Shown here: positions 55,063-64,000 of the stretch, one piece after another
Layout of the letters: each line of letters begins with the position of its first letter
How positions within the stretch are numbered: the stretch's first letter is position 1
From: Idiomarina fontislapidosi
Lineage (GTDB): Bacteria > Pseudomonadota > Gammaproteobacteria > Enterobacterales > Alteromonadaceae
Direction of reading: 5' to 3'
Length of the DNA stretch: 64,000 bases
Assembly (NCBI RefSeq): GCF_003226255.1
Contig: NZ_QJST01000009.1
Location: 1 to 64,000, forward strand
The notes under the pieces: model-generated
Told to the model about the DNA's origin: nothing
Seen by the model: the letters and a program-made list of their open reading frames with translations, nothing else
Databases searched by the model: none
Made by a program: the position numbers and the translations under genes

Positions 55063-56382
55063 TTAGGCGATGGCGCTTTGGTAAAAAACCAGTCCCATTA
55101 AAACGGGACAAATATAGCGCAAGTGCCAACGCAATAATCGGTAGCGCAAGCCCTGCGCTGCCAATGCTGCGACATGATTACTGCGCTTCCACAGCCAACC
55201 CACCACGAGTAGATAGAATAACCCAGATAACGGCAGTTGGAACTGTGTCACAGCAGTGACGACCCAGCCGAACAATGGCTCAAACCAAAGTACAAGCGAC
55301 AGTGCAAGCAGGGCAATCACCAGCATTGCAATCGCGACGGCGACCGGACGTGGAAGGTCGTGCTCTTCCAATAAATAGGAAACCGGTACTTCGGCTTGTG
55401 CCATTGTCGATGTTAAAGCAGCGATACTTAACAAGATGAAAAAGCCAAACCCGACCCAAAAGCCAGCAAAACCCATGCTTCCGAACAGTTCAGGCAATAC
55501 CGCAAATATCAATTGGCCTTCGCCAATAAATTGATCGCCTTGCTCGACGGAAACGCCGAGTTTGATTGCGACAAATAGCGCCGGAATAATGAGCAAACCG
55601 GCAAGAAATGCAACCAACGTATCTAACGCTGCGACAGAGAGGCTTAAACGGCCTAACTGTGCCCCTGGGCGCAGATAAGAGCCATAAATCATCATCCCGC
55701 CAAGCCCAATCGATAGCGAGAAAAATGCCTGCCCCATCGCGGCAATATAAATATCGGGATCGGTAAACTGCTCGACTTGTGGCACCAGATAAGTTTTGAA
55801 GCCTTCCGCCGCTCCGGGCAGGCTCGCGATATATAAGATCAGGCCTACAAGCAGAATAACCAGCAGCGGCATCAAACGCTTCGACCATAACTCAATGCCT
55901 TGCTCGACTCCTTTGAGTACGACTGACGCAGTCAGTATCAAAAACACTGAGGTGAATACTAAGTCCCGCACCATGCTGCCTGTTAACAGAAACTCGGCGA
56001 CACCCGATAGTCCAATGGCGGTCGCCAAATAGCCGAGTGCGTGAACCAGCATCCATCCAGCGACAATGTGGTAAAAGCTCAGCATTAAACAAGAGCCAAT
56101 GACATTGAGTAAGCCCATGGTGGCCCCAACAGGGCGCATGCGACCTTCGCTAAGTTGTTTTAATGAGCGGACAGGGTTTGCTTGAGCATGATGACCAATC
56201 AACATTTCGCTATAAAGCGCCGGTATTGCCAGCACAAAAATAACGCACAAGTAAACGAGCAAAAAGGCACCGCCACCATGGTTTGCTACTTGGGTAGGGA
56301 ACCCCCAAATATTACCTAAACCAACGGCTGAACCCGCGGCCGCGAGGACGAAACCAATTCTTGACTTAAATGAGTCACGCAT
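55063..56382 (-). CDS. Sodium:neurotransmitter symporter family (SNF) transporter
   Basis: Integral membrane protein of 439 residues with 11 to 12 predicted segments. The opening RIGFVLAAAGSAVGLGNIWGFP contains the unwound segment that binds Na+ and substrate in LeuT (shortened: AAAGSAVGLGNIWGFP). Bacterial members import amino acids such as tryptophan, leucine or tyrosine with Na+. The substrate cannot be read from sequence. It is convergent with coaD and divergent from pckA. Confidence 0.9.
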   Translation of the reverse strand: MRDSFKSRIGFVLAAAGSAVGLGNIWGFPTQVANHGGGAFLLVYLCVIFVLAIPALYSEMLIGHHAQANPVRSLKQLSEGRMRPVGATMGLLNVIGSCLMLSFYHIVAGWMLVHALGYLATAIGLSGVAEFLLTGSMVRDLVFTSVFLILTASVVLKGVEQGIELWSKRLMPLLVILLVGLILYIASLPGAAEGFKTYLVPQVEQFTDPDIYIAAMGQAFFSLSIGLGGMMIYGSYLRPGAQLGRLSLSVAALDTLVAFLAGLLIIPALFVAIKLGVSVEQGDQFIGEGQLIFAVLPELFGSMGFAGFWVGFGFFILLSIAALTSTMAQAEVPVSYLLEEHDLPRPVAVAIAMLVIALLALSLVLWFEPLFGWVVTAVTQFQLPLSGLFYLLVVGWLWKRSNHVAALAAQGLRYRLLRWHLRYICPVLMGLVFYQSAIA

Positions 56383-56589
56383 AAGGACAAAACAACTTTA
56401 GTTAAAGATTAAGTAAAAGAGGTGGCATTCTAACGGACTGAGAAAATTTTGCCCTATCTTTTTTTGTCAATAAAAGGTAACATTCGCGACCAAATTTTAT
56501 CCTTGTGATTTAGACATAAATGGATTTTAGTTAACGTCGCAAGAAATAACGTTCGTTTAATGCAAGACCGTATCTCAGGAGCCCTTGTC

Positions 56590-58191
56590 ATGCCAAATTT
56601 GGATCTGAGCCGCTACGGCATCAATGATGTCCAAGAAGTTGTTCATAACCCCTCTTATGATGTGTTGTTTGAGGAAGAAACTCGTAACGACCTGCATGGT
56701 TTTGAAAAAGGAACCGTGACCAAGCTCGGTGCTGTTGCGGTAGATACTGGTATTTTTACCGGTCGTTCACCTAAAGATAAATACATCGTAAAAGATGACA
56801 CAACGCGCGACACCGTCTGGTGGGCCGACCAAGGTAAAAATGACAACAAAGCGATGTCACAAGAAACTTGGACAGAGCTTAAAGGCTTCGTGACCCAGCA
56901 ACTGTCCAACAAGCGTTTGTTTGTTGTTGATACTTATTGCGGCGCAAACGAAGATACTCGCTTAGCTGTGCGCTTTATTACTGAGGTTGCTTGGCAAGCA
57001 CATTTTGTTAAGAACATGTTCATCCGTCCATCAGGCGAAGAACTAGAAACCTTTGAACCTGATTTTGTCGTGATGAACGGTGCAAAGTGCATCAACCCAA
57101 ATTGGCAAGAACAAGGCTTAAACTCAGAAAACTTCGTTGCGTTTAACCTGACCGAAAAAATTCAGTTAATCGGCGGTACTTGGTACGGCGGTGAAATGAA
57201 GAAAGGTATGTTCTCAATGATGAACTACTTTTTACCGCTCAAAGGCATGGCATCAATGCACTGCTCGGCTAACGTAGGTAAAGAGGGTGATGTTGCGGTA
57301 TTCTTCGGTTTGTCTGGAACTGGCAAAACAACATTGTCGACCGATCCTAAACGTGCGCTCATCGGTGATGACGAGCATGGCTGGGATGACGATGGCGTGT
57401 TTAACTTTGAAGGCGGTTGCTACGCTAAAACAATTAACCTGTCCAAAGAAGCCGAACCTGATATTTACAACGCTATCCGTCGTGATGCGCTATTAGAAAA
57501 CGTCACCGTGCGCGAAGATGGCAGCGTTGATTTTGATGACAATAGCAAAACAGAAAATACGCGCGTTTCTTATCCGATTTACCATATTGATAATATCGTT
57601 AAGCCGGTATCAAAAGCAGGTCACGCTAAAAAGGTAATTTTCTTAACGGCTGACGCATTTGGTGTTCTACCCCCGGTATCCAAGCTGACGAAAGAACAAG
57701 CCCAGTACCACTTCTTGTCAGGTTTCACTGCCAAGCTCGCTGGTACAGAGCGTGGTGTGACTGAGCCTACACCGACCTTCTCAAGTTGTTTTGGTGCGGC
57801 GTTCTTAACCTTGCACCCAACTCAATACGCTGAAGTATTAGTGAAGCGTATGGAAGCCGCAGGTGCTGAAGCCTACTTGGTTAACACCGGCTGGAACGGC
57901 TCAGGTAAGCGAATCTCGATCAAAGCAACGCGCGCCATTATCGATGCCATTCTTGATGGTTCGATTGAAGATGCGGAATTCCATCAGTTGCCATACTTCA
58001 ATTTGGCAATGCCTACTGCATTGCCTGGTGTAGAGGACAGTGAAATTCTTGATCCACGCAACACCTATGACGATGTTGAAGACTGGACGTTGAAGGCGAA
58101 AGATCTTGCACAACGCTTTGTCGCGAACTTTGAGAAGTTCACCGATACTGAAAACGGTAAAGCATTAGTTGCGGCGGGTCCGAGCGTCTAA
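56590..58191 (+). CDS. pckA: ATP-dependent phosphoenolpyruvate carboxykinase
   Basis: First step of gluconeogenesis from oxaloacetate, 533 residues. [15 protein letters not shown], the P-loop [13 protein letters not shown], the metal-binding [11 protein letters not shown] and [11 protein letters not shown] are all intact, as is the ATP-type C-terminal region. The start at 56590 ([10 protein letters not shown]) is preferred since AGGAG lies nine bases upstream. A strong terminator follows. Consistent with growth on amino acids. Confidence 0.97.
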   Translation: MPNLDLSRYGINDVQEVVHNPSYDVLFEEETRNDLHGFEKGTVTKLGAVAVDTGIFTGRSPKDKYIVKDDTTRDTVWWADQGKNDNKAMSQETWTELKGFVTQQLSNKRLFVVDTYCGANEDTRLAVRFITEVAWQAHFVKNMFIRPSGEELETFEPDFVVMNGAKCINPNWQEQGLNSENFVAFNLTEKIQLIGGTWYGGEMKKGMFSMMNYFLPLKGMASMHCSANVGKEGDVAVFFGLSGTGKTTLSTDPKRALIGDDEHGWDDDGVFNFEGGCYAKTINLSKEAEPDIYNAIRRDALLENVTVREDGSVDFDDNSKTENTRVSYPIYHIDNIVKPVSKAGHAKKVIFLTADAFGVLPPVSKLTKEQAQYHFLSGFTAKLAGTERGVTEPTPTFSSCFGAAFLTLHPTQYAEVLVKRMEAAGAEAYLVNTGWNGSGKRISIKATRAIIDAILDGSIEDAEFHQLPYFNLAMPTALPGVEDSEILDPRNTYDDVEDWTLKAKDLAQRFVANFEKFTDTENGKALVAAGPSV

Positions 58192-58220
58192 ACTGTTAGC
58201 TTACAAATTGAAACAAAATA

Positions 58221-58252
58221 AAAACCCGCAACGCCTGTTGCGGGTTTTTTTT
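58221..58252 (+). terminator. Rho-independent terminator of pckA
   Basis: Stem AAACCCGCAAC / GTTGCGGGTTT with a short loop (GCCT), followed by eight T. Confidence 0.93.
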
Positions 58253-58316
58253 GCTCTGTAAGATACACTCAAGTTAACTACGTATTTTTTACATCTATCT
58301 AAACGCTGCGAGAATC

Positions 58317-59264
58317 ATGAATATACAAATAACAAACTTAACCAAGCGTTATAAGACTGTCACCGCGGTTGATAATATATCGCTTACGGTCAATTCTGGC
58401 GAAATCTACGCATTACTCGGTCCTAATGGCGCGGGGAAATCCTCTTTGGTACGTATGCTCGTCGGTCTCACGCAGGCGGACGAGGGCAGTATCGAAATCT
58501 CCAATAGTAACGGACCGCGACCGCAGCTCAGTCCCGAAGACTTTGCTTACTTACCTGAAGACCGTGGCTTATATCAGGATCGTACCATTTTAGATAACTT
58601 GGGCTTTATTGCTGAGCTGCGTGGTTTAGATAAGTCGCTAGCGCAGCAGCGTATTGAGCAGTGGCTCGAGTACTTTGATTTATCAGAGCGAAAAAAAGAG
58701 CCCATGCGACAGTTATCTAAAGGTAACCAGCAGAAAGTGCAACTGATAGCCACGTTATTGCATGATCCTGACCTTGTCATTCTCGATGAGCCCTTTTCCG
58801 GTCTGGATCCGGTTAACCAAGAACATGTCATGAATGTGTTAACCGAGCTCAAGCAGCGTGGTAAAACCGTATTGTTAAGCGCACACCAAATGGCACTGGT
58901 GGAGCGTCTTGCGGATAAAATGTTGTTGATGTCTCACGGACGGGCGCTAGCGCAAGGGACGTTGGCTGAAATACGCGCTACTTTGCAGCCACAGCGCGTT
59001 TATCGAATTGAGTGTAATGCTCAGATGGCGCAAGCACATTGGCATCAACATGATGGCATTGTCGATGTGACAGAGATAGATAACGATGTCGTCCATGTCA
59101 TCGTCGACCCTTATGTCGATGTTGAACAGTTGTGGCCACAACTCAATCAGCAAGTACCGATGCGCAGTTTCTCCCCATTGCAACTTGGGTTACATGAGAT
59201 GTATCTCAACACGATTGAGCAAAATAACAACAAATCAAAGGATATTCAGCATGAGCTTGCTTAA
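58317..59264 (+). CDS. ABC transporter ATPase (NatA-like)
   Basis: ATP-binding protein of 315 residues. Walker A GPNGAGKSSLVRML, signature LSKGNQQKVQLIATLL and Walker B LVILDEPFSGLDP are intact. A C-terminal domain after about residue 215 is typical of NatA/CcmA-like export ATPases. Together with the membrane protein that overlaps its stop it resembles NatAB Na+ exporters, but the cargo is not proven. The start has no strong Shine-Dalgarno sequence. Confidence 0.88.
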   Translation: MNIQITNLTKRYKTVTAVDNISLTVNSGEIYALLGPNGAGKSSLVRMLVGLTQADEGSIEISNSNGPRPQLSPEDFAYLPEDRGLYQDRTILDNLGFIAELRGLDKSLAQQRIEQWLEYFDLSERKKEPMRQLSKGNQQKVQLIATLLHDPDLVILDEPFSGLDPVNQEHVMNVLTELKQRGKTVLLSAHQMALVERLADKMLLMSHGRALAQGTLAEIRATLQPQRVYRIECNAQMAQAHWHQHDGIVDVTEIDNDVVHVIVDPYVDVEQLWPQLNQQVPMRSFSPLQLGLHEMYLNTIEQNNNKSKDIQHELA

Positions 59265-60447
59265 TAGCAAAGTATCAAAAATTGCTTGGTGGGAATTCCG
59301 CCGCTTTTTTAAATGGAAGCAAGAACTGATCTCTATTGGTCTACTTGTTGTGATTATGGCTGTCAGTACAGGGTGGGGCGCTATAAGTGCTGTATTCGAA
59401 GAGCAATACACGGGCGCGATATATTTTGAGCAGCGTGCTAACCCTGGAGAGTACGAAGCGCCAAAAGACATTACCTTACGCGATGCTGGCTCGATGGAGA
59501 TTGAAAAGTGGAAGACAAAGCTGCCGGAAGACCTCGATGTAGTCGTCATGGTGCATCCAGATAACACTGCGACACTTCGTGTTCACAAGCGGGATGACTG
59601 GCAAGACGAGCTCACCGATTCGCTACAAAGCTATCTACAACAGTTACGTGTTGCGGCGTTAGACCTCACCGATGAGCAACGCACTACACTCGACTCTAAG
59701 CCGGACGTTGCACTTGATATCGCTCAAGTGAACACCGATGAGACGGCAGCAGAAGATGAGGGGAGTAGTGAGCTCGGCATGTTTTTGGGCATTGGAATCT
59801 CCGTTGGCGTGTTCACAGGCTTTGGTCTAATGATGATGTCGATAACCGCGGAAAAACAGCAGCGAGTCACCGAGCAGCTATTAACGATTATTTCACCACG
59901 GGAGTGGATGGATGGAAAGATCGTCGGTATCACCTTACACAGCCTAAAGGCAATGCTTTTCATCGGGCTGTTCTTTGGTGCTATTGCATTACTGGCCGCA
60001 AGCTTTAGTGATGAAGGTTCCGTGAGTTTTACAATCGATCTGTTTGTTCTTGTTGCATCGTTCGTGTTCGTGATGCTTGGTTTGTTGATGATTAACGCGA
60101 TGCTCGCTGGCTTTTCGGCGACTATCGATGACCCAAACCATTCATCACGTAGCTCATTTATGTTTATTCCTTTATTACCGATATTCTTGTGCTTTAGCGT
60201 CGTTGATAGCCCCGATGGTACGCTGGCGCAAATCATGAGTATCCTGCCGGTCTCATCCTTTATGATGATGCCTGCACGGTTAGCCCAAACCGATGTTGCA
60301 TGGTGGCAAATTGGCCTGAGTTTGGCGCTGTTAGTGGTGAGTTTAGTTTGGATGAGAAACGTGGCTGCGCGTTTGTTCGCAATGGGTATCCAATTCTACG
60401 GTAAGGAGCCAAGTTGGAAAGATATTTGGCATGCCATTCGAGGTTAA
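59251..60447 (+). CDS. ABC-2 type permease (NatB-like)
   Basis: Membrane protein of 398 residues. One segment near residue 30 is followed by a large extracytoplasmic domain of about 140 residues, then five to six segments in the C-terminal half. This layout is the NatB / ABC-2 type. ITAEKQQRVTEQLLTIISP is the coupling-helix region, shortened to EKQQRVTEQLLTIISP. Start at 59251 overlaps the ATPase stop by 14 bases, with AAGGA before it. Na+ export is the family default, but heterologous substrates are possible. Confidence 0.85.
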   Translation: MSLLNSKVSKIAWWEFRRFFKWKQELISIGLLVVIMAVSTGWGAISAVFEEQYTGAIYFEQRANPGEYEAPKDITLRDAGSMEIEKWKTKLPEDLDVVVMVHPDNTATLRVHKRDDWQDELTDSLQSYLQQLRVAALDLTDEQRTTLDSKPDVALDIAQVNTDETAAEDEGSSELGMFLGIGISVGVFTGFGLMMMSITAEKQQRVTEQLLTIISPREWMDGKIVGITLHSLKAMLFIGLFFGAIALLAASFSDEGSVSFTIDLFVLVASFVFVMLGLLMINAMLAGFSATIDDPNHSSRSSFMFIPLLPIFLCFSVVDSPDGTLAQIMSILPVSSFMMMPARLAQTDVAWWQIGLSLALLVVSLVWMRNVAARLFAMGIQFYGKEPSWKDIWHAIRG

Positions 60448-60456
60448 TACGATAAA

Positions 60457-60489
60457 TAAAAAACGCCGCAAAACTGCGGCGTTTTTTTA
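60457..60489. terminator. Bidirectional terminator between the ABC genes and the S9 peptidase
   Basis: Stem AAAAACGCCGCA / TGCGGCGTTTTT with loop AAAC. The A-rich left arm and T-rich right arm allow it to stop both convergent transcripts. Confidence 0.93.
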
Positions 60490-60503
60490 TTTACTTCCAA
60501 TCA

Positions 60504-62522
60504 TTATTTGATTTGGTCAGCGTGATCGATAGCAAACGATGGTTTTTCTTTTGCTTGTTCAACTAAGAAGGTATCCATCCAGCGCATTAAGCGGATGCCA
60601 TAGTCGAGTTGAGCCGCCATGTGGCGATTACCATGTCCTTCACCCGGATAAAATACGAGACGAACAGGAACGTTGCCGTGGGTTTTCAAGTAACGGTAGA
60701 GTTCCATCGATTGAGACGGGTGTACGCGCGTATCTTCCTTACCGTGCATAATTAAGATAGGCGTGCGTGCCTTTTCTGCATGATAGATTGGCGAACGCTC
60801 TAAGTACCACTGCCACTTATCCCAAGGGTAACTGCGTGCGTGTACTGCATTCATCTCTTTTGCAATGTCAGTTGTGCCAAACTTAGATAAGTTGTTGCTG
60901 ATACCGACAAACATGACGCTGGCTGCGAAATGTTCTGTTTGCGCGGTTGCGCCCCATGCGGAGGCATAGCCACCGTAAGAACCGCCGGTGATGCCGACAC
61001 GCGATTCATCAACCAAGCCCATATCGACAAGGTGCTGTTTGCCATCAACGATATCGTCGAACTCTTTGCCGGCGTAGTCATTTTGGCTCAGTTTAGAAAA
61101 CGCTACGCCACGACCGGTACTACCGCGATAATTCGGGAAAAACAGCGCGTAACCTTTTGCTGCTGCGTGTTTAACGGGTGATGAATAACCGTCTAACCAG
61201 CCATTTGAGTAATGTGATTCTGGGCCGCCGTGAATGACCATGATTAATGGGTACTGCTCACCTTCTTGGTAATCCGTTGGGTAAACCAAGACACCCTCAA
61301 GCTCCAAACCATCACGGGCTTTATAGGTGATCGTTTCCTGTTTCGGTAACGTTACTTCATCTAACCAAGGGTTCGACACCGTTAAACGATTCAAACCGCT
61401 AGAAGTGAACTCAAAAGCTTCATTAGGGTGAGCAGGGCGGTTACCGCGTAAAACAATTTTATCAACCCCTGCTGCGCCATCTAAACCTGTGAAGATAGCT
61501 TCGCCTGCATCGATCAAGTCGCGGTTCTCTAAAAACTGTAACGTCAATGCTTTAACTTCTGACTCAGTACCCCGATGACCTAACCAAACTAACTCCTGTT
61601 CAGTACGCCAGGTAAAGTCGCGGATGGCACCCTGATAGTCTGGTAACACACGACGAATAGTAGCGTCCTGAGTATTAAACACATTTAAGACACTGGCTGA
61701 TGGGTCGTTATAGTCAGCCGCGCTGATTACTGCAACGTATTGACCATTGGGGGAAAAAGCCGCTTTACCGAGTTTACCCTCGGTAGGGATGCTTGCGACT
61801 GTACTGCCGTCTAACGCCATAATGTGATACTGGCTACTCATATAGTAGTCATCAATCAATGGCGTCGGGGCGGTGCGAACGAGGAGTTGCTCGTCACTCG
61901 GGCTCCACTGTGCTGAGATCACTTGAACGTCGTCGGCTGTTACCTGCTTTGCTTCCGCCTCGGCTTGGCTCAGGTCAACGTGATATAAATGACGGTAGGT
62001 CAGATCTTCTTCATAGACTTCGGCTTTGAAACCATATTCCGCGACTTTTTTAGCCTCTTTATCGCGGCTACCCGTCGATAAAAAGACCAGCGACTGACCG
62101 TCTGAGCTTAAGTCGTACGAGGTGATAGAACCATCAAACTCGTATACCGATTGAATACCGCCGCCCGCAAGAGGAATGCGATATAGCTCACTATACTCAT
62201 CGCCATCGCGCTTTGCAGTAAAGTAAACGTATTCGCTGTTAGGACCAAACTCAACGTCAGAAAACGACTCGTCTTTGCTTAAGTAAACGGTTTCTTTACC
62301 CTGAGCGTTGCGAATCACCAACTCGGTTTTACCGCGATCATCTTTGTCTGCGTAAGGACGCGCAGGATAGTATTTGGTAATTGCAGTGAATTGGCCATTA
62401 GGTGACAGATTAACGTCAGCTACGGATTGTGTAGTAACGGTTTCCATGAGTGTCATTTCGCGTGCTTGGCCGGTTACGGCTAAGCCCAACAAACTGACAG
62501 CTCCGAGCGTTCTCGCTATCAT
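60504..62522 (-). CDS. Exported S9-family (prolyl oligopeptidase-like) peptidase
   Basis: Periplasmic peptidase of 672 residues. Signal peptide ending near VTGQA, a seven-bladed propeller-like region (about 25-400) built from WD/PD40-type strands such as SPNGQYVAVIS, and a C-terminal alpha/beta hydrolase. The catalytic serine lies in GGSYGGYAS, the aspartate in HGKEDTRV, and the histidine in PGEGHGN. Start at 62522 fits the signal peptide and has GGAG upstream. It should cleave peptides imported into the periplasm; the exact specificity is unknown. Confidence 0.9.
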   Translation of the reverse strand: MIARTLGAVSLLGLAVTGQAREMTLMETVTTQSVADVNLSPNGQFTAITKYYPARPYADKDDRGKTELVIRNAQGKETVYLSKDESFSDVEFGPNSEYVYFTAKRDGDEYSELYRIPLAGGGIQSVYEFDGSITSYDLSSDGQSLVFLSTGSRDKEAKKVAEYGFKAEVYEEDLTYRHLYHVDLSQAEAEAKQVTADDVQVISAQWSPSDEQLLVRTAPTPLIDDYYMSSQYHIMALDGSTVASIPTEGKLGKAAFSPNGQYVAVISAADYNDPSASVLNVFNTQDATIRRVLPDYQGAIRDFTWRTEQELVWLGHRGTESEVKALTLQFLENRDLIDAGEAIFTGLDGAAGVDKIVLRGNRPAHPNEAFEFTSSGLNRLTVSNPWLDEVTLPKQETITYKARDGLELEGVLVYPTDYQEGEQYPLIMVIHGGPESHYSNGWLDGYSSPVKHAAAKGYALFFPNYRGSTGRGVAFSKLSQNDYAGKEFDDIVDGKQHLVDMGLVDESRVGITGGSYGGYASAWGATAQTEHFAASVMFVGISNNLSKFGTTDIAKEMNAVHARSYPWDKWQWYLERSPIYHAEKARTPILIMHGKEDTRVHPSQSMELYRYLKTHGNVPVRLVFYPGEGHGNRHMAAQLDYGIRLMRWMDTFLVEQAKEKPSFAIDHADQIK

Positions 62523-62550
62523 GGTATACTCCATTTGAGGTTGTTTTAAT

Positions 62551-63192
62551 TTATTCTACTTTAGCACGTCGAGTTGCTTCTGCACCGCGTGCAACGAGAC
62601 GAACCTGTTGTATCGTTTGTTCAGCAATCTGTGCTCGTTGCGTGTCGTCGACATCAAAGCAATCGGCACCGGCACTGAATACAATTTTGACGATGGCATC
62701 TGACTGCAAATCGGCAAGCGGTGCACTAAAACCTTGTTCATCACGCAAATACTCAATGAGTTCAGCTTTAAAATGCTCAAGCTCCCTTTCAACCGCCTTA
62801 CGGAACTCACGCGAACGTCCAGTGCGCTCTTGCAGCAGCAGTCGGAATATAGCCGTGTTGTCGGCGACGAACTGCATGAAGGTTTCGATAGACACACGAA
62901 TGATTGAACCGCCTTTGTCGATGCGTTGGCGAGCTTGTCGAAGCAGTTGTCGCAGTGTTAAACCACATTCATCGACGAGGGTGAGCCCGAGTTCATCCAT
63001 GTTACGAAAGTGACGATAGAACGAGGTCGGCGCAATACCTGCTTCGCGAGCGACTTCGCGAAGACTCAAGCTGGAGAAACCTATTTCTGCACTGAGCTGA
63101 TTCATTGCAGCATTAATTAGAGCGCGTCTGGTTTTTTCTTTTTGTTGCGCTCTTACGCCGAGCGATGAGGATTTTGCCAAAATAGTATCCAA
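62551..63192 (-). CDS. fabR: TetR-family repressor FabR of unsaturated fatty acid synthesis
   Basis: TetR-type regulator of 213 residues. The N-terminal helix-turn-helix [20 protein letters not shown] matches FabR/DesT, with [15 protein letters not shown] before it. These proteins sense the ratio of unsaturated to saturated acyl-CoA or ACP. It is divergent from a fatty acid desaturase, and an operator that nearly equals the E. coli FabR site lies between the two genes. This context makes FabR/DesT function very likely. Confidence 0.92.
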   Translation of the reverse strand: MDTILAKSSSLGVRAQQKEKTRRALINAAMNQLSAEIGFSSLSLREVAREAGIAPTSFYRHFRNMDELGLTLVDECGLTLRQLLRQARQRIDKGGSIIRVSIETFMQFVADNTAIFRLLLQERTGRSREFRKAVERELEHFKAELIEYLRDEQGFSAPLADLQSDAIVKIVFSAGADCFDVDDTQRAQIAEQTIQQVRLVARGAEATRRAKVE

Positions 63193-63278
63193 AACTGTGC
63201 TTCATATCTTATAAAGAATAATAACATAGCTTAAAAGACAATCATTGCTTGAGTTTTTTTATTAAAGAAGTAGAATTC

Positions 63279-63296
63279 AGCGTACAGGTGTTAGCT
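63279..63296 (+). promoter_or_regulatory. FabR/DesT operator
   Basis: AGCGTACAGGTGTTAGCT: an imperfect palindrome (AGCGTACA / TGTTAGCT) that differs by one base from the FabR site I recall upstream of E. coli fabB. It sits 63 bases before the desaturase start and 87 bases before fabR, so it could control both. Confidence 0.85.
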
Positions 63297-63358
63297 GATC
63301 TGCGATGATGATCGGCAACCACTTGGCGTGGTAAGAATTAACTAAATGTGAGTTACGA

Positions 63359-64000
63359 ATGAATTCGATTAATGCAAAACCCCCAATCATCTGGTTAAAC
63401 GTTTGGGTGTTCGCAATCACCTTCGCTATCGCAGCGATCGGTGTACCCGTTTATGCCTATGTATATGGTATTGATTCCAGTCTTTGGTGGGCAATGATAG
63501 GAACCGCCTGTTTTGCGGGTATTTCTATTACCGCCGGTTACCACCGTTTATGGTCCCACAAAGCGTATAAAGCACATCCAATTGTGCGTTTCCTATTTGC
63601 AATCGGCGGAGCCGTTGCACTGCAAAACAGCGTGCTGCACTGGGCGAGTGATCACCGTGTGCACCATACCCATGTCGATGATAACGACAAAGACCCGTAT
63701 TCAGCGAAACGTGGTTTTTGGTACTCGCACATTGGTTGGATGCTCCGTGAGTATCAGGCGAGTCGTTACAGCGACTATAACAATGTCAAAGATCTGCAAG
63801 ACGATCCCATTGTTATGTGGCAGCATAAGCACTACTTGTTGCTTACGTTACTTACCAACTTCGGATGGCCATTGCTGTTTGGTTGGTTAGTCGGTGATAT
63901 TTTAGGTGGTCTATTGGTGGTCGGCGTGTTGCGCTTAGTGCTGAACCACCACACAACGTTTTTTATCAACTCGCTCGCCCACATCTGGGGTTCGCAGCCT
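63359..64000 (+). CDS. Acyl-CoA/lipid delta-9 fatty acid desaturase, partial
   Basis: N-terminal 214 residues of a membrane-bound desaturase; the gene continues past the window. Two of the three histidine boxes that hold the di-iron centre are seen: HRLWSH near residue 61 and HRVHHTHVDD near 97. The third box is cut off. Segments IWLNVWVFAITFAIAAIGVP and FLFAIGGAVAL are typical membrane spans. It belongs to the acyl-CoA desaturase (stearoyl-CoA 9-desaturase) type. The start at 63359 has the sequence GAGTTACG upstream. Control by FabR through the operator above is expected and parallels DesT-DesB/C in Pseudomonas. Confidence 0.9.
   Translation, partial: MNSINAKPPIIWLNVWVFAITFAIAAIGVPVYAYVYGIDSSLWWAMIGTACFAGISITAGYHRLWSHKAYKAHPIVRFLFAIGGAVALQNSVLHWASDHRVHHTHVDDNDKDPYSAKRGFWYSHIGWMLREYQASRYSDYNNVKDLQDDPIVMWQHKHYLLLTLLTNFGWPLLFGWLVGDILGGLLVVGVLRLVLNHHTTFFINSLAHIWGSQP

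Noticed and set aside
59086-59250. Long N-terminal extension of the NatB-like gene
   Set aside because: It lies inside the end of the ATPase gene; the ATG at 59251 has an AAGGA box and leads straight into the membrane protein.

Overview
The window is about 64 kb of a gammaproteobacterial chromosome of moderate GC. Gene content and order point to the Alteromonadales, probably near Idiomarina/Pseudidiomarina: yhhL-rsmD-ftsY-ftsE-ftsX-rpoH, slmA-dut-coaBC / radC-rpmB-rpmG-mutM, lexA / plsB-ubiA-ubiC, a caa3-type oxidase cluster, and a set for living on amino acids and peptides (pckA, kbl-tdh, threonine aldolase, serine/threonine dehydratase, S9 peptidase, Na+-coupled SNF symporter). The genus is inferred from gene content only. 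No rRNA, tRNA or CRISPR array was seen.

Positions 1-6943 are the right-hand part of a Tn7-like transposon inserted in comM. It carries tnsA, tnsB and tnsC (the tniC/tniA/tniB type of Tn6022-like elements) and a tniQ that breaks off after about 146 recognisable residues. At the window edge another reading frame with a good ribosome binding site begins, so tniQ was probably hit by an insertion sequence. The cargo between tnsA and the transposon end is a 451-residue protein with an HExxH zinc-peptidase motif, a possible 64-residue partner overlapping its start, and an unrecognised 241-residue protein with a cationic amphipathic C-terminal helix. The element ends at 6943 in ...ACA, preceded by four copies of a TTTGCGAA-type motif that look like TnsB sites. 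The 3' part of comM resumes in frame immediately afterwards. The 5' part of comM must lie left of the window. This is the only clearly accessory region and holds the best candidates for something undescribed.

From 7.7 to 33 kb the window is core genome: a Tsx/OmpK-like porin, threonine aldolase, a two-gene reverse transsulfuration operon (cystathionine beta-synthase-like plus cystathionine gamma-lyase/synthase), cell division and protein export genes (ftsY, ftsE, ftsX), the heat-shock sigma factor, envelope genes (envC, yibQ), gpmI, secB, gpsA, slmA, dut, coaBC, radC, two ribosomal proteins, mutM, bioH, comF and nfuA.

From 33 to 45 kb there is a DUF4397 lipoprotein, a MATE transporter, a polysaccharide deacetylase and a complete cytochrome c oxidase module: subunits I-III, Cox11, SURF1, SCO1, haem O and haem A synthases, and a second small CxxxC protein. 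Subunit II carries a fused cytochrome c domain.

From 45 to 64 kb there is a lexA-sulA operon behind two SOS boxes, plsB, ubiquinone genes, a kbl-tdh-glpE-glpG gene string, coaD, an SNF symporter, pckA, a NatAB-like ABC exporter, an S9 peptidase, and fabR divergent from a fatty acid desaturase with an excellent FabR operator between them. The desaturase runs off the right edge.
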